Both the position numbers and the translations under genes were made by a program. Positions 23,919-33,188 of a DNA stretch of 64,000 nucleotides are shown piece after piece. The stretch comes from Treponema sp. (GTDB taxonomy: Bacteria > Spirochaetota > Spirochaetia > Treponematales > Treponemataceae). The notes under the pieces were generated by a model. That model was given only the letters and a program-made list of their open reading frames with translations. It was not told where the DNA came from and made no database searches. Position 1 is the first letter of the stretch. Every line of letters starts with the position of its first letter. The stretch is taken from assembly GCA_016296575.1 (NCBI GenBank), contig JAEDJA010000008.1:1-64000 (forward strand), in the 5' to 3' direction.

Positions 23919-26900
23919 TAATTAAAGCTCCATTCGCCGTATTTATCGGTAATATTGGCTTTTATGCTGTCCATAGGGTTCCATACAATACCAAGCTGAA
24001 TCAGCGGATTAAAATCATAGCGTTTTCGTCCTGTTACCGTGTCAGTTATTAAGCGAGGTTCCATTTTTAGTTTATACTGAAATTTCCAGTCATGCAAATG
24101 ATGATTTATATCAACATCCAGGCTTTTAATTTTGAAGCCCGAAGCCTTCCTTTTTGTTTCATCATGGAAAGCAAATGAATTCATAAGATCCTTAAAGATA
24201 TTTTCTTCACCTGGAACACGACCTGGAGTGCCAAATGCTTTCTGAACATAACGATAAATCACGGAGTTTCGAGTTGTTGCAGAAAATGATACATCAAGAA
24301 GCTCGTTCAAGCGGAAAGTCAAAGATGGTGAAAAAGTAAAATAAGAGTTTGTTGGTTTTAAAAGATCAGCAACAAGACTAGTATTCATGGAAGGTGCTAC
24401 TGAAATTCTGTTTTTCCACGAATAGAAGGTTTTCTTTTCCGGACTCCAGTAAACAGACAGTGAAGTTGGAATAAATTCTTCTTCTTTTTTTATCTGCCAT
24501 TTCCTAGAATTTCCTTCTTCTATAAAATCATAGCCTTTAGTCCAGGCCATGGTATAAGCCAATGAAAATGAAAGATAAGAAAGATTAAGTTTTAAATTCT
24601 GTGCATTGTGGTTTTCAAGATCATAAGAAAAACTTTGGGTAAGTTTAATACTGCTAGAAAATAACGGAACAGAAACTGAAAGATTTTCGGTAAATGGATC
24701 TTTTATAAAAGTATCATCATCTTTGCTTTTCTGCTGAATTCCCGTAGAAAAAGATGCCGTTACATAAGGGAAAATAAGATTCAAAATAGCTGTATAACTG
24801 TCAAGCTGAGGTGGCAGGTTTGCAGAAAGTGTTAAAGTCTGTTTGAACTTTTTCTGCATTTCAGAAGTAGCAAAAATTAGGGAAAGTTTGTGGGATGTAA
24901 GAGATTCAGGATCAGTTAAATCCGGAGTATTATATTCATAAATTGGTTTTGATAATCCGTCCCAATTTTTTTCATCTTCAATTTTTCTTTCAAGAATTTT
25001 AATGCTTGTATCCCACACAATGGCAGTTTCTTCAAACATTTCAAATCCTGTAAGAGGTTTCAATGAAACAGAGTTTGTATTTGTAATTTTTTGTTTTTCA
25101 GAAAGATAATCTGACCTTACAAGTTTAATTTTATCAGCAAGGCTATATCCGGCTTTTGTTTCATCAACAGCAATATATGGATGCTTTTGCCACAAGGACT
25201 CATAATTAAAACGGTTATTGATAGTAAGGAAATTCTGGAAAAAATTTGCACTTGAAGTAATGGATGCCGGCATTCGATAGGTTTGAAGAACAGATTTATA
25301 ATTTCCCCACTGAAAATCTTCTGGAACTAAAATCATATTTCCGTCATAGGTAAGCTGAGTTACAGAATCTCCGCTTAAAGAATATCCAAGGCTATATTTG
25401 AATGGCTCAACTTTGCCATTTGTATTTTTCGATTGAAGACTATAAGAGAGCTCCTTTACATTTAACGGAACCTCATAAGAAACTGCTGGTTCATCATCAG
25501 TTTTAGAAATAGATGTTTCTGAAGCTTGAGTATCTGAAATAACAGGATTTTGATCATCTAATGATTTTTCAGTTTCATCATTGGTCAAATTCTTTTCCGT
25601 ATATGTTATAGGAACAGGATAATTAATTTTTTTTGATTCAGTGTTTTTTACATTAAAAGGATATTGGAACAAATTTCCACCAATTGAAAACGTAAAATTA
25701 AATGGATTTGCATGAGAAGGATAATAAAAACTACGTCTACTGGAATATTCAGAAAGATTATCATTAAACTGATCAAAATCCTTCATCCATTCATTGCTGG
25801 TTTTCTTTGAAGAAATATTTACATTTGAAGAAGAAGTAAAAGAAAGTGAATTAATGTAAGGCTTTATGAAATTTGGAACTGGAACAGAATAACTTGTAGA
25901 AAGTGACCAGGTATAAGAAGAAACTTCAGCACCCTCTTTTCCCTCTTTTTCTTCTTTCATGTTGGTCAATTCCCGGATTGTGGTAATCCAGTTTAAATCT
26001 TCACTACGGTTATTGAAGTCTTTGGTAAAATATGGATCCGAATAGAAAGGTAATTTTAAATTTACAGATAATGGTTTTGTTATGCCCATTTCAAGGTTAC
26101 CCTTAAAACGGAAAGGAAGTTCAACACCAAGAAAATTAGAAGTCTGATAATATGTATGTCCAGAATTTGAAATATTTGAATAATACTGTTCTTTTGGAAA
26201 AATTGTATAAGAAAATCCAAGATCCAGAGCGAATTGAAGCTTTGAGAAAATTGTATTTTTGGGTGAAAAGCTTCCCTCCAGGCCGGCAAGTCCACCAGTA
26301 TTGGAGTACCAGTCACCAAGCACTTTCAGATAATCTGAAGAATCACCTTTGTAATCTTCATCAGTATTATGAAGTACAAGCCCTTCCAGAACCTGCTCCT
26401 TCATGGCAGTTGGTTTCATAAAATTATAAAGAGAATCAATGGCCTTGTCGGATTCAGTTTCTCCAGCAGTTGCGTTGGATTTTTCAGTTTTTTTCCTTCC
26501 AACAATATAAGTAGTGGTCTGAATAAAAAATCCCTGCTTTGTTCTAAAACCAAGAACAGGATTGAAGACCAGTTCATCTTTTGGAAGATAAAATGCAGGA
26601 AAATACATGACAGGAACAGGACCAACAAAAAGAAGAGCATTTAAGAAGGCAAATTCACCACCAGGCAAAAGCCAAAGTCGGGAAGAATCAATATGCCAGT
26701 GAGGATCTTCGTCATCACAAAATGTAAGCTGGGAGTTTTTAAATGCAAAGGTATTGTTTTCACTTTTTCCAAACAGTGATGAAAATACTACCAGGGTCGA
26801 ACCACTTGGAAGATTAATAGCATCACTTTCCGTCTGCACTACTTTTCCATCATCAAAAACGCCTTCCAGGGTGGAAGTATTCAAAATAAGACTCTGAGCA

Positions 26901-27199
26901 AAAACCTGATTCTGGGAAGAGCCGTTATCCGTAGTAAGTTCAACATTTTCATCAGCATAAAGGATTCTTGTAACACGATCGTAGGAAATAAACCCGGCTT
27001 TTACATTTGTCTTGGTTGTACCCTTTTCTACTGAAAGTTCAACATCACCTTCCAGACGAATTGTTTCATTCTTTGAATCTTCTGATTTTACATATGATGT
27101 AGTTCGGGCATTCAATATTGTAATTACAGTTACTTCCTGAGCAAAAGCAGACCATGGGAGAAAAAATAGAAAAATGACTGAAATTATACGCCCTTTCAT
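23918..27199 (-). CDS. lptD: LptD/OstA-like outer-membrane protein
   Basis: A 1093-residue exported protein, signal peptide about 1-20 (IFLFFLPWSAFAQ). Residues 30-150 resemble the OstA jelly-roll domain (IRLEGDVELSVEKG and ADENVELTTDNGSS). LptD-like features include GPVPVMYFPAFYLPKDEL near 195 and a long C-terminal region of alternating aromatic and polar strands expected to form a large beta-barrel. LptD inserts LPS into the outer leaflet in proteobacteria. Treponemes are generally considered to lack classical LPS, so the cargo here is unknown. Start overlaps uvrA by one base. Assignment agrees with the uvrA-TP0515 neighbourhood of T. pallidum, as I recall it. Confidence 0.8.
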   Translation of the reverse strand: MKGRIISVIFLFFLPWSAFAQEVTVITILNARTTSYVKSEDSKNETIRLEGDVELSVEKGTTKTNVKAGFISYDRVTRILYADENVELTTDNGSSQNQVFAQSLILNTSTLEGVFDDGKVVQTESDAINLPSGSTLVVFSSLFGKSENNTFAFKNSQLTFCDDEDPHWHIDSSRLWLLPGGEFAFLNALLFVGPVPVMYFPAFYLPKDELVFNPVLGFRTKQGFFIQTTTYIVGRKKTEKSNATAGETESDKAIDSLYNFMKPTAMKEQVLEGLVLHNTDEDYKGDSSDYLKVLGDWYSNTGGLAGLEGSFSPKNTIFSKLQFALDLGFSYTIFPKEQYYSNISNSGHTYYQTSNFLGVELPFRFKGNLEMGITKPLSVNLKLPFYSDPYFTKDFNNRSEDLNWITTIRELTNMKEEKEGKEGAEVSSYTWSLSTSYSVPVPNFIKPYINSLSFTSSSNVNISSKKTSNEWMKDFDQFNDNLSEYSSRRSFYYPSHANPFNFTFSIGGNLFQYPFNVKNTESKKINYPVPITYTEKNLTNDETEKSLDDQNPVISDTQASETSISKTDDEPAVSYEVPLNVKELSYSLQSKNTNGKVEPFKYSLGYSLSGDSVTQLTYDGNMILVPEDFQWGNYKSVLQTYRMPASITSSANFFQNFLTINNRFNYESLWQKHPYIAVDETKAGYSLADKIKLVRSDYLSEKQKITNTNSVSLKPLTGFEMFEETAIVWDTSIKILERKIEDEKNWDGLSKPIYEYNTPDLTDPESLTSHKLSLIFATSEMQKKFKQTLTLSANLPPQLDSYTAILNLIFPYVTASFSTGIQQKSKDDDTFIKDPFTENLSVSVPLFSSSIKLTQSFSYDLENHNAQNLKLNLSYLSFSLAYTMAWTKGYDFIEEGNSRKWQIKKEEEFIPTSLSVYWSPEKKTFYSWKNRISVAPSMNTSLVADLLKPTNSYFTFSPSLTFRLNELLDVSFSATTRNSVIYRYVQKAFGTPGRVPGEENIFKDLMNSFAFHDETKRKASGFKIKSLDVDINHHLHDWKFQYKLKMEPRLITDTVTGRKRYDFNPLIQLGIVWNPMDSIKANITDKYGEWSFN

Positions 27200-30033
27200 C
27201 AGTGCTTATGGGAAAGTGTCTCCTTAATAAACTGACCCGTAAATGATTTTTCATTTTTGGCAACTTCTTCTGGGGTACCACAGGCCATAATTGTACCGCC
27301 ACGGAATCCACCTTCAGGTCCCAGATCAACAATCCAGTCTGCCTGGGCAATAACATCAAGGTTATGTTCAATCATAAGAACTGAATTTCCCTGATCAACA
27401 AGTCTCTGGATAACACCCATAAGCTGTTTTACATCGGCAAAATGAAGTCCAGTTGTAGGTTCGTCCATAATGTAAAGTGTCTTACCAGTAGAAGTTCTGG
27501 CCAGTTCGTTGGCAAGCTTTACACGCTGGGCTTCACCACCACTTAAAGTAAGGGCAGACTGTCCAAGAGTAATGTATCCAAGTCCTACTGAATTCAGAGT
27601 TTCAAGCTTTCTTGAAATATGAGGAATTCCTGCAAAAAAAGTACAGGCTTCTTCAATGGTCATATTCAGAACATCATTAATATTTTTACCTTTATAAGTT
27701 ACCTCAAGAGTTTCCCGATTAAATCGTTTTCCCTGACACACATCACATTGAATATAAACGTCAGGAAGGAAGTTCATTTCAATTACAATTTCACCGGCCC
27801 CACCACAGTTTTCACAACGACCGCCTTTTACATTAAAACTGAAGCGTCCTTTCTGGTAACCTCGAGCCTTACTTTCAGGAAGTGATGCAAAAAGATCTCG
27901 AATAGCATCAAAAACACCAATATAAGTAGCAGGATTGGATCTTGGTGTTCTTCCTATTGGGCTTTGGTCGATATTTATAACCTTGTCAATGTGTTCAAAG
28001 CCTTTTACTTCTTTACATGCACCAACAGGATAATTAGTTCGCATAACTTTATTGGAAAGTGCCGGATAAAGAATATCTCTCATCATGGTAGATTTACCGC
28101 TTCCACTAACTCCAGTTATGCAGGTAAAGGCTCCAAGAGGAAATTGAACATCAATATTTTTTAGATTGTGCTCTGTGGCTCCATAAACTTCTATGAACTT
28201 ACCATTTCCTTTTCTTCGTTTTTCAGGAATCTCCATATAAAGCTTTCCTGAAAGATAACGACCCGTTACACTTTCTTCAACTTTTGAAACCTCTTCAGGA
28301 GTTCCGCATGCAACTATCTGACCACCATGTACACCTGCAGCAGGACCAATATCAATAAGATAATCGGCGGTACGTAAGGTCTGTTCATCATGTTCAACAA
28401 CAATTACGGTGTTTCCGTTATTTCTAAGATTTACAAGTGTATCAATAAGCCGCTGGTTATCCCTCTGATGAAGTCCAATACTTGGTTCGTCAAGAATATA
28501 CATTACGCCGCACAGTGCAGATCCAATTTGAGTAGCAAGACGAATTCTCTGGGCTTCACCACCAGAAAGTGTTTCTGCCGCTCTTTCCATTGTAAGATAA
28601 TCAAGTCCAACATTCTGCAAAAAACTAAGACGGGATCGGATTTCTTTCAAAATCTGTGAGGCAATCTTTGTTTCGCTTTCAGACAGCTCCAGTTTATCAA
28701 AAAATTCAACTGACTGGGAAACCGAAAGACTTGTTATCTCGAAAATATTTTTTCCACCAACAGTAACACCTAAGGCTTCTGGTCTAAGACGTTTACCACC
28801 ACAGCAGGAACATTGGTGATGAGCCATGAATTTTTCCAGATTGTTTTTCATGGCGTCACCCCAGGCTTCTATGTAGCGTCGGTTCAAGTCATTTAAAATT
28901 CCTGGCCATGGCTGATTGTATTCACTCATTCCAGTGCCACTCTGCTTATAATAAATCCAGTGAAGATTTTTATCAGAACCGTTTATAAGAACATCATACT
29001 GCTCAGCAGTGAGATCACAGATTGGAGTTTCAAGAGAAAAGCCATATTCTTTTGCAACAGCTTCTATACGACATTTATTCCATTCAGAAGTTGGATTATA
29101 AGGCACAAGTCCGTGTTCCATAAAGCTTTTTGAAGTATCAGGAATAATAAGACTTAAATCAAACTGCATTTTTTCCCCAAGACCTGTACATTCAGGACAG
29201 GCGCCAAAAGGGTTATTGAATGAAAAAAGTCTTGGCTGAAGTTCAGGAATGGAAATTCCACAGTCGGGACAAGCGTTTTTCTGGCTAAAAAAAACTTCTT
29301 CTTCTTTATCACCGTTCCGCTTAGTAACAATTACAATGCCGTTTGAAACTTTTAATGCTGTTTCAATACTTTCCGAAAGTCGGCTCTGGATTTCTGAGCT
29401 TTTTACAATTCGGTCTACAATAATTTCGATGGTATGTTTTTTCTGTTTATCCAGTTTTACAAAATCATCAAGATCAGCCATAACACCGTCAATTCTGGCT
29501 CTAACAAAACCTGATTTTTTTGCGTCATCTATTATTTTCTGATGTTCACCTTTTTTTCCGCGGATAACTGGAGCCAGAATCTGCATTTTAGTTCCATCTT
29601 CCCATTCCATTACAGAATCTACAATCTGGTCAATGGACTGCTCCCTAATTTCACGGCCACACTGAGGACAATGAGCATGTCCAATTCTAGCAAAAAGAAG
29701 GCGGTAATAATCATAAATTTCAGTAATTGTACCTACAGTTGAACGTGGATTTTTATTTGTTGATTTCTGTTCAATGGAAATGGCAGGAGAAAGACCTTCT
29801 ATAAGATCAACATCCGGTTTATCCATATTACCTAAAAACTGTCGTGCATAAGAAGAAAGACTTTCCATATAACGACGTTGACCTTCTGCAAAAAGTGTAT
29901 CAAAAGCAAGAGAACTTTTACCAGAACCAGATAAACCTGAAATAACAACCAGTTTGTTACGTGGAATATCTACATCAATGTTTTTAAGGTTATGTTCACG
30001 GGCACCGCGAATAATAATTTTATCGTCATTCAT
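27199..30033 (-). CDS. uvrA: UvrA, excinuclease ABC subunit A
   Basis: A 944-residue UvrA of normal length that recognises bulky DNA lesions and loads UvrB. First ATPase: Walker A GLSGSGKSSLAFDTLFAEGQ near residue 32 and signature TLSGGEAQRIRLA with LDEPSIGLHQRD. Second ATPase: GVSGSGKSTMMRDILYPAL near 640 and LSGGEAQRVKLANEL with MDEPTTGLHFADV. Zinc modules appear as CPDCG with CPECTGLG and CENCGGAGEI with CDVCQGKR. The ATG (30033) is followed by an in-frame ordinary UvrA start. Placed 15 bases after mutS, it puts two repair systems in one transcript. Confidence 0.98.
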   Translation of the reverse strand: MNDDKIIIRGAREHNLKNIDVDIPRNKLVVISGLSGSGKSSLAFDTLFAEGQRRYMESLSSYARQFLGNMDKPDVDLIEGLSPAISIEQKSTNKNPRSTVGTITEIYDYYRLLFARIGHAHCPQCGREIREQSIDQIVDSVMEWEDGTKMQILAPVIRGKKGEHQKIIDDAKKSGFVRARIDGVMADLDDFVKLDKQKKHTIEIIVDRIVKSSEIQSRLSESIETALKVSNGIVIVTKRNGDKEEEVFFSQKNACPDCGISIPELQPRLFSFNNPFGACPECTGLGEKMQFDLSLIIPDTSKSFMEHGLVPYNPTSEWNKCRIEAVAKEYGFSLETPICDLTAEQYDVLINGSDKNLHWIYYKQSGTGMSEYNQPWPGILNDLNRRYIEAWGDAMKNNLEKFMAHHQCSCCGGKRLRPEALGVTVGGKNIFEITSLSVSQSVEFFDKLELSESETKIASQILKEIRSRLSFLQNVGLDYLTMERAAETLSGGEAQRIRLATQIGSALCGVMYILDEPSIGLHQRDNQRLIDTLVNLRNNGNTVIVVEHDEQTLRTADYLIDIGPAAGVHGGQIVACGTPEEVSKVEESVTGRYLSGKLYMEIPEKRRKGNGKFIEVYGATEHNLKNIDVQFPLGAFTCITGVSGSGKSTMMRDILYPALSNKVMRTNYPVGACKEVKGFEHIDKVINIDQSPIGRTPRSNPATYIGVFDAIRDLFASLPESKARGYQKGRFSFNVKGGRCENCGGAGEIVIEMNFLPDVYIQCDVCQGKRFNRETLEVTYKGKNINDVLNMTIEEACTFFAGIPHISRKLETLNSVGLGYITLGQSALTLSGGEAQRVKLANELARTSTGKTLYIMDEPTTGLHFADVKQLMGVIQRLVDQGNSVLMIEHNLDVIAQADWIVDLGPEGGFRGGTIMACGTPEEVAKNEKSFTGQFIKETLSHKH

Positions 30034-30048
30034 ATATTTATCCTGATT

Positions 30049-32661
30049 TTATTGTCCGGAAAGTTGTTTTTTCCATCTGGAAACCAGCTGCAAAGCTTGA
30101 AATGGTGTAATATTGTCTACATCTGCAGACAGTATTTCATCAAGAATGATTTCTTCATCAGAAAAAAGCCCTGGAGCTGTAATTATTGGTTCCTTTACTG
30201 GTTCAAATTTTTCAACAGCTTTTTCTTCTGATACTTTAGGTAGTTCAAGAGCTTTGCTGCTTCCTCTAATTACTGCTAAAATTTCTTCTGCACGCTGAGT
30301 AACAGTCTGAGGAACACCAGCCAGCTTCGCAACATGAATACCATAACTGTTCTGTGCTGCACCTTCACGAACCTTTCGAAGAAAAACTACAGTTCCCTGT
30401 TCTTCAGAAACATCCATAAAAAGCATGCGGATATTTTTATGTTCAAGCCTTGTAAGCTCATGATAATGTGTGGCAAAGAAAGTTCTGCAGCAAATATTAT
30501 TTAAAAGATGTTCACTTACAGCCTGGGCAATGGAAAGACCGTCTTCTGTGGAAGTACCACGCCCTACTTCATCCATGATTACAAGAGATTTTTCTGTGGC
30601 CTGTCTAAGAATGTTTGCAGTTTCTGTCATCTCAACAAGGAAGGTTGATTCACCACGAGCAAGATTATCACTTGCCCCTACACGGCAGAAAATTTTATCA
30701 ACAATACCAAGGCGGCAATAAGATGCAGGTACAAAAGAACCTATCTGAGCTAATAGAACGATAAGAGCATTCTGTCTAAGATAAGTGCTCTTTCCGGCCA
30801 TATTTGGACCAGTTATAAGATCAAAGCATGGAAGTTCATCTTCATCAGAGGAAAGCATGGTATCATTTGGAATAAATTCTCCGCTTGGAAGATGAAGTTC
30901 AACAACAGGATGACGTCCATCCTGCACTTCAAAAGCTTTCGAATCATCAACAATAGGTTTTACCCAATTGTAAGCACTTGCTGAATAGGCAAAAGAAGCT
31001 GAAACATCAACAAAAGCCAGTTCCTGAGAAACCTTAAGAAGATAAGGCACGCTTTTCATAAGTGAATTACGAATCTGTAAAAAAAGATCCCGTTCCAATT
31101 CAAAAATACGTGTTGTTGATTCTACCAGTTTATGTTCAAGCTCCTGCAGTTTTTCCGTAGTATATCGTTCACCATTTACAAGAGTTTTTCTCTGAATAAA
31201 ATGAACAGGAACTGAGCCAAGCTTTCCTTTGGAAACTTCAATAAAATAACCTGCGGCATTAGTATATTTAATTTTCAAAGTAGAAATGCCGGTTTTTTCC
31301 CGTTCTTCTTCCTCATAAGAAGCAAGAACATTATTAAAATTATTATGGATATTTCTCCAGCTGTCCAATTCTTCATTAAAGCCAGGCTTAATAATTCCGC
31401 CTTCAGTAAGAGAAGTTGCAGGATCTGGAAGAATGCTTTCACCAATAAGTTTAATTATGGAAAGACTTTCCTCCTGTGGAAGAAAATGAAACCCAAAATC
31501 CTTAAGATAATCCTGAACTTTATTCCAGTTTTCAAGACTAACTCTAAGTGCCTGAAGATCCTTTGCATGGGCCTTTTCCATGGCAATTCGACCTGTAAGT
31601 CTTTCAACATCAAGAACTGGAGAAAGATCCTGTCTAACTCTATCCATTAAGTCCGGATTTTCAAAAAAGGTCTCTACGTTTTTCTGTCTGGCCTTTATTT
31701 CTTCTGTTTTGGTTAATGGAAAACAAAGAAACTGTCTTAAAAGTCTTGACCCCATGGCAGTTTTAGTATGAAGAAGACACTCCATAAGGGAAAATTTAAC
31801 TGAACCATCACGCATATTTTCAGTTATTTCAAGATTTCGTCGGGAAGAATCGTCAATTACAAGATACTGACTTTCCTTGTACACTTCCACTGATTTTACA
31901 TGGGGTACAACAGTATTGGTAGTTTTATCAAGATAATCCAAAAGGAAGCCAGCGGATACAACCTCAGCATCATTTTCGTCCAATGAAAAAGCTTTTAATG
32001 AAGTAACTCCAAACTGAGAACACATTTTTTTATATGAAAACTCAGGATTAAAATCCCAGTCAGGATAATATGAAACAGCAATATTTGGTAAAAGTGCCAA
32101 AGCAGTCTGAATATCCCTATTTGATTTAAGGCTCTGAGGAAGAATGAATTCTCTTGGATTTGCCCTTGCTATTTCCTTAGAAAAATTCTCCGCCATTTGC
32201 GAAGCTTTCCAGCTGGTTGCAAAAAATCGTGATGTAGAAACATCAATAAAAGCAAAACCGGCATTTCCTTTGTAAATACTTAATGCAGCAAGATTATTTT
32301 CTCGATAACCATCAAGATATTCTGATTCTACTGCCGTACCTGGAGTAATGACTTCAACAACTTTTCGTTCTGTAAGACCTTTTGCTTTTGGATCCCCAAT
32401 CTGCTCACAGATAACAATTTTTTTTCCAAGTCTAAGAAGTCTTGCTATATAAATTTTAGCCGCATGATATGGAATTCCACACATGGGGCTTTCTGCTCTA
32501 TGAGTAAGTGTTAAATTGAGAAGACGCGATACTTCTACCGCATCTTCATTGAACATTTCGTAAAAATCTCCAAGACGAAAGAATACAACTTCATTAGGGT
32601 AATTAGCCTTAATGCTGTCATATTGTACCATCATTGGAGATCTGGTATCTTTGTCTGCCAT
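30049..32661 (-). CDS. mutS: MutS, DNA mismatch recognition ATPase
   Basis: An 870-residue MutS1. The mismatch-binding motif is in VVFFRLGDFYEMFNEDA (F-x-E: F and E near residues 34-36). Connector and lever domains follow, and the ATPase shows GPNMAGKSTYLRQNALI (Walker A, near 620), VEMTETANILRQATEKSL and VIMDEVGRGTSTEDGLS (Walker B). The C-terminal end is about normal for MutS1. No mutL is in the window. It begins one base after the Skp stop, matching the T. pallidum order TP0327-TP0328. Confidence 0.98.
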   Translation of the reverse strand: MADKDTRSPMMVQYDSIKANYPNEVVFFRLGDFYEMFNEDAVEVSRLLNLTLTHRAESPMCGIPYHAAKIYIARLLRLGKKIVICEQIGDPKAKGLTERKVVEVITPGTAVESEYLDGYRENNLAALSIYKGNAGFAFIDVSTSRFFATSWKASQMAENFSKEIARANPREFILPQSLKSNRDIQTALALLPNIAVSYYPDWDFNPEFSYKKMCSQFGVTSLKAFSLDENDAEVVSAGFLLDYLDKTTNTVVPHVKSVEVYKESQYLVIDDSSRRNLEITENMRDGSVKFSLMECLLHTKTAMGSRLLRQFLCFPLTKTEEIKARQKNVETFFENPDLMDRVRQDLSPVLDVERLTGRIAMEKAHAKDLQALRVSLENWNKVQDYLKDFGFHFLPQEESLSIIKLIGESILPDPATSLTEGGIIKPGFNEELDSWRNIHNNFNNVLASYEEEEREKTGISTLKIKYTNAAGYFIEVSKGKLGSVPVHFIQRKTLVNGERYTTEKLQELEHKLVESTTRIFELERDLFLQIRNSLMKSVPYLLKVSQELAFVDVSASFAYSASAYNWVKPIVDDSKAFEVQDGRHPVVELHLPSGEFIPNDTMLSSDEDELPCFDLITGPNMAGKSTYLRQNALIVLLAQIGSFVPASYCRLGIVDKIFCRVGASDNLARGESTFLVEMTETANILRQATEKSLVIMDEVGRGTSTEDGLSIAQAVSEHLLNNICCRTFFATHYHELTRLEHKNIRMLFMDVSEEQGTVVFLRKVREGAAQNSYGIHVAKLAGVPQTVTQRAEEILAVIRGSSKALELPKVSEEKAVEKFEPVKEPIITAPGLFSDEEIILDEILSADVDNITPFQALQLVSRWKKQLSGQ

Positions 32662-33177
32662 TTACAATCCCAAATCTGAAATAACCTGTTCTGTAATATC
32701 AACAGAGTTGGAATACCATAAAATTGAATTGGAGTCCTGAAGGCTTAAAATCATACTGTAGCCCCCTGATTCTGCAATTCTTGAAAGAACCTGGTATAGT
32801 TTTTTATAGAACGCATCAGAGCTTTCCAAAGATTTTCGCATGGATTCCAGTTCAACGTTTTTGGCGTTGGTATATTCGGTGAGATAGTCTTTTTTCTTGG
32901 TGATTTCAGCTTCAACCTTAAGTGCTCCAGAATCGTTTCCAGCATCTTCATATTCAAGTTTTTTCTGCTGAAGACTCTGAAGCTCTTCTGTGCGTTTTTG
33001 AATTTCTTCTTCAAATTCCCGACGCTTTTTTTCATAGTTGCGAACAGGAGCTGAAGTTCTGAAATAAGCATTATAAACCTTTGCTGTATCAACTACGCCA
33101 AATTTTGTAATCTGCTGAGAAAAAGCTGGTACAAAAAAAGTAAAAAGAAGTGCTGCTGCAATAAAAAATTTTTTCAT
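32662..33177 (-). CDS. skp: Skp/OmpH-like periplasmic chaperone
   Basis: A 171-residue secreted protein. The signal peptide is MKKFFIAAALLFTFFVPAFSQ, and the mature start QITKFGVVDTAKVYNAYF resembles the Skp/OmpH family start. The middle (about 50-120) is a long charged helical stretch (RREFEEEIQKRTEELQSLQQ) matching Skp's coiled-coil tentacles. Skp holds unfolded outer-membrane proteins on their way to BamA. Directly downstream of bamA (11-base gap), as in T. pallidum and many proteobacteria. Confidence 0.88.
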   Translation of the reverse strand: MKKFFIAAALLFTFFVPAFSQQITKFGVVDTAKVYNAYFRTSAPVRNYEKKRREFEEEIQKRTEELQSLQQKKLEYEDAGNDSGALKVEAEITKKKDYLTEYTNAKNVELESMRKSLESSDAFYKKLYQVLSRIAESGGYSMILSLQDSNSILWYSNSVDITEQVISDLGL

Positions 33178-33188
33178 TTATATCCGTC

